A stretch of 64,000 bases of DNA, taken from positions 17,638-81,637 of the forward strand of contig NZ_JRKM01000002.1 in assembly GCF_000768065.1 (NCBI RefSeq), read 5' to 3'. Source of the stretch: Aquabacterium sp. NJ1. GTDB lineage: Bacteria; Pseudomonadota; Gammaproteobacteria; Burkholderiales; Burkholderiaceae_C. The notes below the pieces were generated by a model, which did not search any database, had not been told where the DNA came from, and saw only the letters and a program-made list of their open reading frames with translations. Numbering within the stretch: the stretch's first letter is position 1; each line of letters starts with the position of its first letter. The position numbers and the translations under genes are program-made. This document shows, in pieces, positions 1-8,836 of this stretch.

Positions 1-1
1 T

Positions 2-130
2 GCTGCGTACTCAATGGACACATTCAAAGCATTTCTTGTGAGATCCGATTCCGCCAAGTTCAGGCCGCTCAAAGACGAGCTGCTTGAACACGCAGAAAAG
101 CAGTTTGCGAAAGTCATCAATTCCGCTTGA
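2..130 (+). CDS. small regulator-like protein, copy 1 (3' end only)
   Basis: An open frame runs off the left edge and stops with TGA at 128-130; 42 codons are visible. The peptide around FKAFL, RPL and LLEHAEKQF matches the C-terminal half of two other small proteins in this window (ending at 2295 and 14616), which read WKSYF/FKAWL, a short basic stretch, then AEKV. The stop codon overlaps the -35 hexamer of an operator-containing promoter, as it does for the copy ending at 2295. Function is unknown; a DNA-binding repressor is inferred only from this arrangement. Confidence 0.65.
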   Translation, partial: AAYSMDTFKAFLVRSDSAKFRPLKDELLEHAEKQFAKVINSA

Positions 131-156
131 CTGATGGGGTACATGTACCCCAAAAT
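127..156 (+). promoter_or_regulatory. sigma70-like promoter with palindromic operator in the spacer
   Basis: TTGACT (127-132) is a good -35 and CAAAAT (151-156) a fair -10, 18 bp apart. The spacer carries the perfect 16-bp palindrome GGGGTACATGTACCCC (136-151). The geometry equals that of the GGTGCAC-N2-GTGCACC promoters at 2292, 11090, 14585 and 16471. It would drive the genes at 183 and 355. Confidence 0.55.
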
Positions 157-182
157 GCAAACAACAACGGAGGGACCGCACC

Positions 183-341
183 ATGAAGCCAATCACCTTG
201 ACCAAAGCGGAGTGCGTGCGCCGCGCTCGCAACTTGAACCAACAGGCCATCGCGTATCGCTCATGCGGCAAGAAGGTCTGGGCCCGCGAGTTGGTTCAGA
301 AGCGGAAGCAGTACATGGCCGCAGCTCGCTTGTTTGCCTGA
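183..341 (+). CDS. 52-aa basic hypothetical protein
   Basis: The ATG at 183 follows a strong GGAGGG ribosome site by about 8 bases and sits behind the operator promoter at 127-156. The product is short and rich in Arg, Lys and Gln, with no membrane segment or signal peptide. The next gene starts 13 bases downstream, so the two probably form an operon. I do not recognise a family. Confidence 0.5.
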   Translation: MKPITLTKAECVRRARNLNQQAIAYRSCGKKVWARELVQKRKQYMAAARLFA

Positions 342-354
342 ACTTGAAAGTGTC

Positions 355-1002
355 ATGAATATCAAACCACCACAAACGGTCGAGGAACAGGGCTTTGAGG
401 CCCTGCAACGGCTGTATGAACTGGCTACAGACTTCCACCACGACCACGGGTCCGTGGCCGCTCGCTTCCTTCTGGGGCTTTACAACGGGCATCGGTTCCC
501 TTTCGACCTCACAGACCTGAGGTTGCTTGAGCCTGAAGCATTTCAAGATGCCATGGCCGTCCTGGTCATGGATGCCAGACTGACGCGCAAAGAGGTGCAC
601 AACTACTTTGCGGACGGCAGCAAGAAGTTCGAGCGTCTGGTGCAGGATTGGAACGTCACCGACGTGGCCAGGTTGAAGGAAACGGGTGATGGTTCGCCGA
701 CGCCGCGTGCTCAGCGAGGGTTTCTTCGTCACGAAGATGACGTGTCGGCCAAGCTCGTGACCTACGGCGAAGCACCAGGCTATCGAGACGTGCGTCTGAC
801 ATTCGATTGCGAAGTCATCGGGTCTGATCGCGAGGATGTGGGCCCTGTTCGCATCTGCCTCAGCGTCAGCGCCGAGGACGGCTTGTCTGTGATGGAGCAC
901 ATCCAGCAGGTTCACCAGTTTGCATGGCGTCGCGGTCGCCCCATCGACGCCAAAGACCATGAGGTGGCGCCGCGTTGGGCGACGTCTTCAGCCAGCAACT
1001 GA
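355..1002 (+). CDS. hypothetical protein, 215 aa (possibly DUF7673-like N-terminus)
   Basis: The ATG at 355 was chosen over an upstream TTG because the latter overlaps the preceding small gene. Residues about 10-95 hold a conserved-looking alpha-helical stretch (FLLGLYNG, FPFDLTDLRLL, AVLVMDA, EVHNYF) that from memory resembles a domain found in proteobacterial mobile elements and now called DUF7673; this is not certain. The C-terminal half looks like a separate small mixed domain. No catalytic motif or membrane segment is seen. Role unknown. Confidence 0.65.
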   Translation: MNIKPPQTVEEQGFEALQRLYELATDFHHDHGSVAARFLLGLYNGHRFPFDLTDLRLLEPEAFQDAMAVLVMDARLTRKEVHNYFADGSKKFERLVQDWNVTDVARLKETGDGSPTPRAQRGFLRHEDDVSAKLVTYGEAPGYRDVRLTFDCEVIGSDREDVGPVRICLSVSAEDGLSVMEHIQQVHQFAWRRGRPIDAKDHEVAPRWATSSASN

Positions 1003-1128
1003 GAAGCCAGCACCTGCAGGGGCGAATGACTGGATTGGGCGCGGGAAAAAGCGCCATGACACTCATGGCATGGTGCCGCCAGGCCCTTCCGGCATAGCGC
1101 CCCTCCTTCCTTCAGTACTCCTTTTTTC

Positions 1129-1147
1129 TTGTCCACACTGTGGACAA
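1129..1147. repeat. 19-bp palindrome TTGTCCACACTGTGGACAA, site 1 of 9
   Basis: A perfect odd palindrome, identical to the copies at 55835 and 57634 and matching the TTGTCCAC-N3-GTGGACAA consensus of nine sites in the window. This is the only copy outside 52.6-58.9 kb. It lies about 50 bp upstream of the SprT-like gene, so it could be a partition site, a regulatory site or both. Confidence 0.75.
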
Positions 1148-1156
1148 ATAACCATC

Positions 1157-1180
1157 AATTTGTATTGCACAATACAAATT
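1157..1180. promoter_or_regulatory. 24-bp perfect palindrome upstream of the SprT-like gene
   Basis: The arms AATTTGTATTG and CAATACAAATT are separated by CA. The element lies 17-40 bp before the ATG at 1197 and just after the 19-bp palindrome at 1129. Its AT-rich position next to the ribosome site is typical of an operator overlapping a promoter. No second copy was seen in the window. Confidence 0.5.
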
Positions 1181-1196
1181 ACAAAGAAGGGACGGG

Positions 1197-2048
1197 ATGA
1201 AAGCTTCACCATCAGCCGCGTCCTCGGCCACGCCACATGTTGACGTGGCATTGGAGCTGCAGCACGCCTATGACTTCTTCAACCGCGAACTGTTCGATGC
1301 TGAGTTGCCGGTTTGCATGATCACCTTGCAGCGCGAGAAGGATACCTTCGGGTACTTCTCAGCGAAGAGGTTCGGCAACAGCGATGGCAAGCACACAGAC
1401 GAGATCGCCTTGAACCCCGGCTATTTTGCCGTGGTGCCAATTCTTGAGATCTTGCAGACCCTGGTCCATGAGATGACGCATCTTTGGCAGCATCACTACG
1501 GCGAACCTGGTCGCGGGCGTTACCACAACGCAGAGTGGGCCAACAAAATGGAGGCCATCGGGCTCATGCCCAGCGATACGGGCAAGCCAGGGGGCAAGCG
1601 CACTGGAGATCGGATCGCGGATTACGCCATGCCCAGTGGGCGCTTCCTGGAGGCGGCAAAGAAGCTCCTGACAGCCGAGTTCCGCATCTCGTGGTATGAC
1701 CGCTATCCACCGACTGGGGTGTGTTTGGCGGCTGAATCCTTGGAGTCTTCTGCCTTGTCGGTTGAGCTGGGGTTGCCTACATCCGTGGTCGACTCATCCC
1801 CTGCTGTGCATGCCGACGTGGGTGTGCGCGTTGCTGAGCAAGTCTCTACCGCCTCGGGCGTCAAGGGGCCGGACAACAGATCCAACAGGCTGAAGTACTC
1901 GTGCGCGTGCAAGCCTGCAGTTAATTTCTGGGGCAAGCCTGGGATCAAGGCATTGTGTGAGGTTTGCCGCCACCCCTTTGTCATTCCAGGGGCATATGGA
2001 GGGCGGCAGCACCAGCACGACGTCGCCGAGCAAGATCATCTATCATGA
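1197..2048 (+). CDS. SprT-like zinc metalloprotein
   Basis: The ATG at 1197 follows a GGGACGGG ribosome site. Residues about 15-150 form a SprT-like domain: an N-terminal helix (YDFFNRELFDAELP), then the HEMTHLWQHHYG zinc motif (HExxH) and a conserved downstream HNAEW. The C-terminus carries a four-cysteine zinc ribbon (CAC near residue 240 and CEVC). SprT/Spartan proteins are predicted or known metalloproteases, some acting on DNA-protein crosslinks. On a conjugative element a role in clearing protein-DNA adducts is conceivable but inferred. The linker between the two domains is long and low in complexity. Confidence 0.85.
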   Translation: MKASPSAASSATPHVDVALELQHAYDFFNRELFDAELPVCMITLQREKDTFGYFSAKRFGNSDGKHTDEIALNPGYFAVVPILEILQTLVHEMTHLWQHHYGEPGRGRYHNAEWANKMEAIGLMPSDTGKPGGKRTGDRIADYAMPSGRFLEAAKKLLTAEFRISWYDRYPPTGVCLAAESLESSALSVELGLPTSVVDSSPAVHADVGVRVAEQVSTASGVKGPDNRSNRLKYSCACKPAVNFWGKPGIKALCEVCRHPFVIPGAYGGRQHQHDVAEQDHLS

Positions 2049-2052
2049 GCAC

Positions 2053-2295
2053 ATGAACACCGAAAACGTACCGTTCAGCACCAATGCCAGGCTTCGCAAG
2101 TTGGTTGAAGGCTCTGGCCTTTCTCAGATGGACGCTTTAGCGCTCGTCAATCGAAAGGTTGGAGTGCGGAAGATCTCCGATTCAGCTTGGAAGAGCTACT
2201 TTTGTGCGGAGGGAACCTCGCGCTACAGAAACCTCAGCAATGAGCTGCTTGAGGTAGCGGAAAAAGTGCTCATGCCGCTCCAGAAGGATGCTTGA
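2053..2295 (+). CDS. small regulator-like protein, copy 2
   Basis: An 80-aa protein. The N-terminus (STNARLRKLVEGSGLSQ) is nearly identical to that of the minus-strand gene at 14616-14861, and the C-terminal AWKSYF and LLEVAEKV elements match both other copies. The segment LRKLVEGSGLSQMDALALVN could be a helix-turn-helix, which suggests DNA binding. The TGA at 2293-2295 lies inside the -35 hexamer of the next promoter, so the gene and the operator are physically joined. It starts 4 bases after the SprT-like gene ends. Confidence 0.75.
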   Translation: MNTENVPFSTNARLRKLVEGSGLSQMDALALVNRKVGVRKISDSAWKSYFCAEGTSRYRNLSNELLEVAEKVLMPLQKDA

Positions 2296-2321
2296 CCATT
2301 GGTGTACAAGTGCCATACATT
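2292..2321 (+). promoter_or_regulatory. operator promoter for the FlgT/LPP20-like gene
   Basis: TTGACC (2292-2297) and TACATT (2316-2321) are 18 bp apart. The spacer contains TGGTGTACAAGTGCCA (2300-2315), an imperfect form of the GGTGCAC-N2-GTGCACC palindrome. The -35 overlaps the stop codon of the small regulator copy 2. The next gene starts at 2344. Confidence 0.6.
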
Positions 2322-2343
2322 GAAACCATGGAGGATGTTTGAC

Positions 2344-3633
2344 ATGAAGGCGATGCGGGTCCGCGCAGCAGGCGTAGCCTTTTGCATGGCTTTGGGTTTC
2401 ATCGCGACAGCGGCCCCGACCGATCAAACGGAGCCTTTGTCTGCATGGGTGAAGCCAGTGGAGACCTCGGTCGTTCTCGGCGAGGGGGACTCTCGGGTGA
2501 AGGCACGCGAGGTCGCCATAGACCAGCTCAAGCGAATCGCATCAGCGAGCGCGGGCTCTGTCGTTGAGAGCATCACGACGGTGAAGGATGACAAGTTGAC
2601 CGAGCAGATGCGCATGATCAGCGTCTCTTTGGTCAAGCTCGACCAGATCAAAGAGCTGGTCGCCGTAGAGGCTGGCGCCGTGGTGTTGAAGGTGTCGGCC
2701 AGAGCGAGCATCGATCAGTCGGAGCTGGCCAGGTTGACCAGAGAGCTACGCCAGGACACCGAAAAGGCGAAGGCGATTGCGAAGCTGCAGAAGGACAATG
2801 AGGCCTTGAGGGAAGAGCTACGCAAGGTCTCCGAGCAGCTCCAGCAGCGCAAGGCACCCAGCACGGTAGATGAGTTGGGGCAGCGCCAGACGCGCATTCT
2901 GACGGCGCTGGCCACCAATGAGGGGCAAGTACGCCAGGTGTTTGAAAAAGGCGCTTTGCTGGCCATGGCCGATGCGGATGCAAAGCGGTTTGAAGATACC
3001 AAGGCCGTCATCCTCCAGGACGCATTGATGCCTCTGGTGGATACGCCCTTGCGTGCTGAGGTGGTATCGGTAGTTCGAGAGGCTGGGGCCTATAAAGTGG
3101 GGCTGCGTGTAGGTTGGAGTGCTGCCCCTATTGATCGCGCCCAGAAGTTCTTGTCTAAGTACCTGCAGGGTGGTGGGTTCTACTTGGCAGAGCGTGATAG
3201 GGAGGCCTACTTTTCTCACCGCGATAATGCAGAGGGTCGATCTCCGAACGACTTGCAGCCGCGCCTTTATGACTTCGTCGCGAGGCACAAGGTTGTGGCA
3301 GTGTTTAAGGTCGGGAGCAAGTCTGTCGAATTGCCGATCATGGCCACGTATCAGCACGACACCTTTACCAGGTGCCGTCAGAAGCCAGCGTCTAGCGGGG
3401 ATCTGGGTGTTATTTGTCTGTTCAAGCTGTTGCCTTCCAGTAGTGAAATCCTCGGAACTGAGGAGAACGGCTATCGCTACAGCGTGAACCCTCTGACGAT
3501 TGCTTTGCCTGAGTCAGAGGCTGCAGGGGCTGTGTCGGTTCTAGGCGCCGTGAAGTTAATTGGACCAGCTGGGGTAATAAGGCAAACCGATTTTTCTGCA
3601 CCCTTGCAGGGCGGCAAAGTCAGTGAGAGGTAA
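2344..3633 (+). CDS. exported FlgT/LPP20-like protein with coiled coil
   Basis: A 429-aa protein. The ATG at 2344 has GGAGG 9 bases upstream and opens a classical signal peptide (MKAMRVRAAGVAFCMALGF, then ATAA). Residues about 35-110 (LGEGDSRVKAREVAIDQLKR, then KLDQIKELV) recall the N-terminal domain of FlgT and LPP20-type envelope proteins, which are usually repetitive in 'A..A...A' spacing. Residues about 130-185 are a strong coiled coil. The rest is unrecognised. It is probably periplasmic or outer-membrane associated. Its promoter has the same operator as the LPP20-like and CsgG-like genes on the other strand, which suggests a joint role. Confidence 0.6.
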   Translation: MKAMRVRAAGVAFCMALGFIATAAPTDQTEPLSAWVKPVETSVVLGEGDSRVKAREVAIDQLKRIASASAGSVVESITTVKDDKLTEQMRMISVSLVKLDQIKELVAVEAGAVVLKVSARASIDQSELARLTRELRQDTEKAKAIAKLQKDNEALREELRKVSEQLQQRKAPSTVDELGQRQTRILTALATNEGQVRQVFEKGALLAMADADAKRFEDTKAVILQDALMPLVDTPLRAEVVSVVREAGAYKVGLRVGWSAAPIDRAQKFLSKYLQGGGFYLAERDREAYFSHRDNAEGRSPNDLQPRLYDFVARHKVVAVFKVGSKSVELPIMATYQHDTFTRCRQKPASSGDLGVICLFKLLPSSSEILGTEENGYRYSVNPLTIALPESEAAGAVSVLGAVKLIGPAGVIRQTDFSAPLQGGKVSER

Positions 3634-3836
3634 TGATCATGTTGATGAGCATCATCGAATTCTTGCGCTTGAAGAGCGCTGTCGCAGAACAAAAAGCCAA
3701 AGAGGTGAAGGCTGAGATGGTCACACAGGATGGTCAGATCGCCATGTCTGCTGCAGATCAGGAGGATCCATTCGATCATCCTGTGAACCCCGTTTTCCCG
3801 GACAGTCTCTTCGAGTCAACACACTGCCATTTCTAA
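3633..3836 (+). CDS. 67-aa hypothetical protein
   Basis: The ATG overlaps the last base of the preceding stop codon (TAATG) and is preceded by GAGAGG, so it is translationally coupled to the exported FlgT-like protein. The N-terminal half is a charged helix. There is no membrane segment. I do not recognise it; the intrinsic terminator at 3947 probably ends this transcript. Confidence 0.45.
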   Translation: MIMLMSIIEFLRLKSAVAEQKAKEVKAEMVTQDGQIAMSAADQEDPFDHPVNPVFPDSLFESTHCHF

Positions 3837-3946
3837 GTTCACTTGCGTGTCAATTGGCACTAAGATCTTCTTGCCGGTGGATTGCATCGGCCCTGCTTTT
3901 CCTCCCTGAGCAGGTGCCTTACCGTGATGACAGCGATAAGGCTTCA

Positions 3947-3984
3947 CTCGCTGGATGGTCCTGCTGTCCAGCGAGTTTTCTTTT
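3947..3984 (+). terminator. intrinsic terminator
   Basis: CTCGCTGGA pairs perfectly with TCCAGCGAG across an 11-nt loop and is followed by TTTTCTTTT. It ends the transcript from 2321 and shows that the long reading frame beginning at 3955 does not start there. Confidence 0.75.
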
Positions 3985-4047
3985 GCTGGCCAGCAGCTTG
4001 CCAAAATTGATTTCCGTAGAAGTTGGCGAAAACCAAATAGAGAAGCC

Positions 4048-7000
4048 ATGATCCGATCCATTCTTCAGCAATATCGAGACGAGTCCGCTTTCAATCGTGA
4101 CCTTGGCGACCGCTTCGAGAGACTGATTCGCGCTTACCTCAAGCTTGATCCCCAGTACGTTGCGCTGTTCTCCGACGTATGGTTGTGGAAGGACTGGCCT
4201 GAGCGCGAGGCTTTGGGCTACAAGGCGCCTGATACCGGAATCGACTTGGTGGCCAAACTGCGCGACGAGGAGGGCTACTGCGCGATTCAGTGCAAGTTCT
4301 ACGACTCGCCGATTCCGTTGGGCGATCTCGGCAACTTCTTCACTCTCTCGGGCAAGGGTGGCTTCACGCAGCGACTCATCGTGGCCACGGCTAACCTCAG
4401 CAAGCACGCTGCCGACGCGCTAGAAAACCAGACCATCCCGGTTGAGATGATGACACTGGAGGACTTGGAAGCCTCTCCCATCGACTGGTCGCATTTCTCC
4501 ATCGAAAAGCCCGAGCATCTTCGTAAGCTGCCGAAGAAAGGTCCACGTGATCATCAGCGCGAGGCCTTGGCCAACGTACTGAAAGGCTTCAAGAGCAGCG
4601 ACCGTGGCAAGCTCATCATGGCTTGCGGCACCGGCAAGACCTACACCTCGCTCATCATCTCGGAGGAGATGGTGAGGCCGGGGCAGTACGTCCTCTTCCT
4701 TGTGCCATCCATCGCCCTTCTGTCTCAGACCCTGCGCGCATGGACGGCCGACGCAGCTGTGCCGCTGCGCTGCTTCGCCGTGTGCTCTGACAGCAAAGCC
4801 AGCCGTAACGAAGAGGACATGCGCATCTACGAGCTGGCCTACCCTGCCACCACGAATGCGACCAAGCTCGCCAAGTCCCTTACCGAGACGAAGGACGATA
4901 GTGCCCTCACGGTGATTTTCTCGACGTACCAGTCCATCGACGTTGTGCATCAGGCACAGCAGAAAACCGGCATCGAGTTCGACCTGGTCGTGTGCGATGA
5001 GGCCCACAGGACGGCTGGTTACACCGTACCAGGCGAGGATCCTTCTGCCTTCATCCGCGTGCATGACAACGCCTATCTCAAGGGCAAAAAGCGGCTTTAC
5101 ATGACCGCTACCCCTCGCATCTATGCCGAGGCTAGCAAGAGCAAGGCTGAGGAATCGAACGTCCAGGTGTTCTCGATGGACGACATCTCAACATTCGGCC
5201 CTGAGTTTCACCGTCTGCGTTTCGATGAGGCTGTCAAACGCGACCTACTGTCTGACTACAAGGTGCTTGTGATCGCAGTTGATGAGCTGCACGTCAGTCA
5301 AGTGCTGAATCAGCGGATCGGTGATCGAGGCGATGAGCTTAAGCTGGACGACGCGGTGAAGATTGTTGGCTGCTGGAATGGCTTGGGCAAGCACGCCGCA
5401 ATCGAGGATGGCAACGATTTCAGCGTCGATCCGTTGCCCATGCGCACGGCTATCGCCTTTGCTCAGTCCATAAAGCATTCCAAGCTGCTGACTGCCGAGT
5501 TCGAGAGAATTTCAAACGATCTTGGCGATGACATCGACTACCTGCCAGCTTTGGAAGCTAAGCACGTTGATGGCACGATGAACGTGGTCGAGCGCAATCA
5601 GAAACTCTCATGGCTGAAGGACAACATTGCCAAGGATGAGGCGCTGTGCCGCATCCTGACCAATGCGCGATGCCTTTCGGAGGGCGTGGACGTGCCAGCT
5701 CTGGATGCCGCGATCTTCCTGAACCCGCGTGACTCCGTGGTTGACGTAGTGCAATCAGTTGGCCGTGTGATGCGCAAAGACCCAGCAGGCCGCAAGAAGT
5801 ACGGTTATGTGATTCTGCCCATCGGCATCCGCAAGGACACGTCGCCCGAGGCCGCGCTGGACGACAACAAAAAGTACCGCGTGGTCTGGCAGGTGCTCAA
5901 CGCCTTGCGCGCCCACGATGACCGGCTTGACAAGCAGTTCGCCACCATCGACCTGACTGGTAAGGGTAACGGCGTGGTCAACGTGATTGGTGTCGGCGGG
6001 GGCAATGACAAGACCGACAATGTGCCAGACCAGCTTGGGTTCAACTTCGACCCTGTGGAGTTGGGCAAGTGGCAGGACGCCATGTTCGCCAAGATCGTCC
6101 ACAAGTGCGGCAATCGACGCTACTGGGAGGACTGGGCCAAGGATATTGCCGATATCGCCGACCGTCACCAGATGCGCATTCGCGCTTTGCTGGACAAGCC
6201 CTACTCCAAGGGAAAGAAGGCCTTTGACGAGTTCCTCAAGGGCGTTCGGAAGAACCTGAACCCGAGTGTCAGCCAGAACGACGCCATTGAGATGTTGGCC
6301 CAGCACATCATCACCAAGCCGGTGTTTGATGCGCTGTTCGAAGGCTATGCCTTCACCAGCAAGAACCCGGTTTCCCAGTCCATGCAGAAGATCATGGACA
6401 TCCTTGAGGCACAGGCACTCGACAAGGAGCACGAGACGCTGGAAGGCTTCTATGCAAGTGTGCGCGAGCGCGCCTCTGGCATCACCGACCCCAAGGGGCG
6501 GCAGAAGATCATCGTCGAGTTGTATGACAAGTTCTTCAAGACCGCCTTCCCGCGCATGGTCGAGCGTCTGGGCATCGTTTACACGCCGGTCGAGATCGTA
6601 GACTTCATCCTTCACAGCGCGGATGCAGCCTTGCAAGAGCACTTCGGCATCCGCCTCGCCGACAAGAACGTTCACATCCTTGATCCGTTCACCGGCACCG
6701 GCACCTTCCCGGTTCGGCTGATCGAAACTGGTCTGATCCCACCCGACAAGCTGACCTACAAGTACCGCCACGAGCTGCACGCCAACGAGATCGTGCTCCT
6801 GGCCTACTACATAGCGGCCATCAATATTGAAGAGTCGTTCCATCGCGTCACAGGGCAAGACTACGAGCCGTTCCCCGGCATCGTGCTCACCGACACGTTC
6901 CAGATGAGCGAGCCCCAGAACGGTGACATCGACGAGGGCCTTCCCGAGAATCACGAGCGGGCTGACCGCCAGAAGGCCCGCGACATCCGCGTGATCGTGG

Positions 7001-8814
7001 GCAACCCGCCCTACTCCGTGGGCCAAGATGACGCCGGTGACAACAACCAGAACCTTCGCTATGCGCGGCTGGATGGGCGGATTGCTGCCACTTATGTTGC
7101 GCATTCCACCGCGACCAACAAGAACAGCCTTTACGACTCCTACATCCGGGCTTTCCGCTGGGCCTCAGACCGTGTCAAGGACGAGGGCGTCATCTGCTTC
7201 GTCACCAATGGAGGCTGGGTTGATGGCAACACGATGGACGGCTTCCGTAAGACGCTCCAAGACGAGTTTTCTGACGTGTATGTGTTCAACCTACGTGGCA
7301 ACCAACGCACCAGTGGGGAGCTGTCACGCAAGGAGGGCGGCAAGGTGTTCGGTTCTGGCTCGCGTACTCCAGTCGCCGTCACGCTGCTGGTCAAGCGCAA
7401 GGGGCACACTGGCAATGCCAAGGTGCGTTACCACGACATCGGAGACTACCTGACACGCGAGCAGAAGCTGGACATCGTGTCTGACTTCGGTAGCCACAAA
7501 GCCATCCCTTGGAAATTACTCAAGCCGAACGAGCATCACGACTGGATCAATCAACGCAGCGGTGACTTCGGTGCTTTCATGGCGATCAACGACGAACCTG
7601 GTGCAATCTTTGCGATGCGTTCCCGTGGGGTGTCGACGGGCCGTGACTCATGGGCCTGCAACCTGAGCAAATCGGGAGTGACTGCCAACATGAAGCGCAT
7701 GGTGGCCTTCTACAACGAGCAGGTGAAGGCCGTTGGCCAACGCTGCAAGGATGCCGGGAAGGAGGCTGACAAGACTGCCGCCGCTCTGGCCTCTCAAGAC
7801 AGCAAGAAGATTAAGTGGAACCGAGGCCTGCTCAGTAGCTTGGCTCGCGCACGGGCCATCCAGTTCGACAAGAGCCGGGTACGCCTCTCTGCCTATCGCC
7901 CGTTCAACAAGGCGTGGGTGTACTTCGACCCGCTGCTGAACGACATGGTGTACCGGATGCCTGCGTTGTATCCGGAGGACGATTGCGACAACATCGCCAT
8001 CTGTCTTCCTGGTACTGGCGAGGATCGCCCTTTCTCCGCTTTGGTGACGCGCAACCTCCCCAATCTGCACCTGCTGCACGGTGGGCAGTGCTTCCCGCTG
8101 CATTGGTACGAAAAGGCCGGTGAGCAGTCGGCACAGGCAGGCCTGAGCTTTGACGAGCAGAAAGGCAAGGCCGAGGTCAACGGCTTTGTCAAACATGACG
8201 GTATCACCGACGAAGCGCTGGCCAACTTCCGCAAGCACTACAAGAACAAGGCTATCACCAAGGAAGCCATCTTCTACTATGTCTACGGCGTGCTGCACTC
8301 GCAGGAATATCGCGACCTGTACGGGGCCGATCTCAAGAAGGTGCTGCCGCGTATTCCGTTCACGTCAGACTTCGCCGCTTTCGAGAAGGCTGGACGCGCT
8401 CTCGCCAAGCTGCACCTTGACTATGAGACGGTCGAGCCGTGGCCTGTCGCTGAAGAAGCCAAGGACAAGGGAGACCTTAACGACTTGGCCTATTACCGGG
8501 TCGAGAAGATGCGCTTCATGTCCAAGGGTGGGCGCGAGAAGGACAAGACGGCCATCGTGTTCAACAGCCGCATCACGATCAAGGGCATCCCGCTTGAGGC
8601 CTACGAGTACGTGGTCAACGGAAAGAGTGCCGTCGAGTGGGTGATGGATCGCTACGAGGCCTCCACGGACAAGGACAGCGGCATCAAGAACGACCCCTAC
8701 GAGTGGTGCAAGGAAGTCAACGACCCCGCCTATGTGCTGAACCTGCTCAAGCGCGTGATCCGCGTGAGCATGGAGACGGTCAAGATCGTTGGAGGACTGC
8801 CGTCGATACAGTGA
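4048..8814 (+). CDS. type ISP restriction-modification enzyme (nuclease-helicase-methyltransferase)
   Basis: A 1588-aa single-chain enzyme, close to the usual length of LlaGI/LlaBIII-type type ISP enzymes (about 1580 aa). Visible parts in order: an Mrr-like nuclease with GID (about 65) and IQCKFY (about 80-85); an SF2 translocase with GTGKT (about 194-198), DEAH (about 317-320) and QSVGRVMR (about 567-574); an N6-adenine methyltransferase with DPFTGTGTF (about 878) and NPPY (about 986-989); and a C-terminal target recognition region. It modifies one strand of its site and cuts unmodified DNA after translocation (known for the family). The ATG at 4048 was chosen because a terminator covers upstream starts; its ribosome site is weak. 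Confidence 0.92.
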   Translation: MIRSILQQYRDESAFNRDLGDRFERLIRAYLKLDPQYVALFSDVWLWKDWPEREALGYKAPDTGIDLVAKLRDEEGYCAIQCKFYDSPIPLGDLGNFFTLSGKGGFTQRLIVATANLSKHAADALENQTIPVEMMTLEDLEASPIDWSHFSIEKPEHLRKLPKKGPRDHQREALANVLKGFKSSDRGKLIMACGTGKTYTSLIISEEMVRPGQYVLFLVPSIALLSQTLRAWTADAAVPLRCFAVCSDSKASRNEEDMRIYELAYPATTNATKLAKSLTETKDDSALTVIFSTYQSIDVVHQAQQKTGIEFDLVVCDEAHRTAGYTVPGEDPSAFIRVHDNAYLKGKKRLYMTATPRIYAEASKSKAEESNVQVFSMDDISTFGPEFHRLRFDEAVKRDLLSDYKVLVIAVDELHVSQVLNQRIGDRGDELKLDDAVKIVGCWNGLGKHAAIEDGNDFSVDPLPMRTAIAFAQSIKHSKLLTAEFERISNDLGDDIDYLPALEAKHVDGTMNVVERNQKLSWLKDNIAKDEALCRILTNARCLSEGVDVPALDAAIFLNPRDSVVDVVQSVGRVMRKDPAGRKKYGYVILPIGIRKDTSPEAALDDNKKYRVVWQVLNALRAHDDRLDKQFATIDLTGKGNGVVNVIGVGGGNDKTDNVPDQLGFNFDPVELGKWQDAMFAKIVHKCGNRRYWEDWAKDIADIADRHQMRIRALLDKPYSKGKKAFDEFLKGVRKNLNPSVSQNDAIEMLAQHIITKPVFDALFEGYAFTSKNPVSQSMQKIMDILEAQALDKEHETLEGFYASVRERASGITDPKGRQKIIVELYDKFFKTAFPRMVERLGIVYTPVEIVDFILHSADAALQEHFGIRLADKNVHILDPFTGTGTFPVRLIETGLIPPDKLTYKYRHELHANEIVLLAYYIAAINIEESFHRVTGQDYEPFPGIVLTDTFQMSEPQNGDIDEGLPENHERADRQKARDIRVIVGNPPYSVGQDDAGDNNQNLRYARLDGRIAATYVAHSTATNKNSLYDSYIRAFRWASDRVKDEGVICFVTNGGWVDGNTMDGFRKTLQDEFSDVYVFNLRGNQRTSGELSRKEGGKVFGSGSRTPVAVTLLVKRKGHTGNAKVRYHDIGDYLTREQKLDIVSDFGSHKAIPWKLLKPNEHHDWINQRSGDFGAFMAINDEPGAIFAMRSRGVSTGRDSWACNLSKSGVTANMKRMVAFYNEQVKAVGQRCKDAGKEADKTAAALASQDSKKIKWNRGLLSSLARARAIQFDKSRVRLSAYRPFNKAWVYFDPLLNDMVYRMPALYPEDDCDNIAICLPGTGEDRPFSALVTRNLPNLHLLHGGQCFPLHWYEKAGEQSAQAGLSFDEQKGKAEVNGFVKHDGITDEALANFRKHYKNKAITKEAIFYYVYGVLHSQEYRDLYGADLKKVLPRIPFTSDFAAFEKAGRALAKLHLDYETVEPWPVAEEAKDKGDLNDLAYYRVEKMRFMSKGGREKDKTAIVFNSRITIKGIPLEAYEYVVNGKSAVEWVMDRYEASTDKDSGIKNDPYEWCKEVNDPAYVLNLLKRVIRVSMETVKIVGGLPSIQ

Positions 8815-8836
8815 CGGCAGAAGGGAGAGAAGAACA

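Noticed and set aside
5755..7104. 449-codon minus-strand frame
   Set aside because: It lies wholly inside the type ISP gene, whose helicase and methyltransferase motifs are unmistakable. Long antisense frames are expected in G+C-rich DNA.
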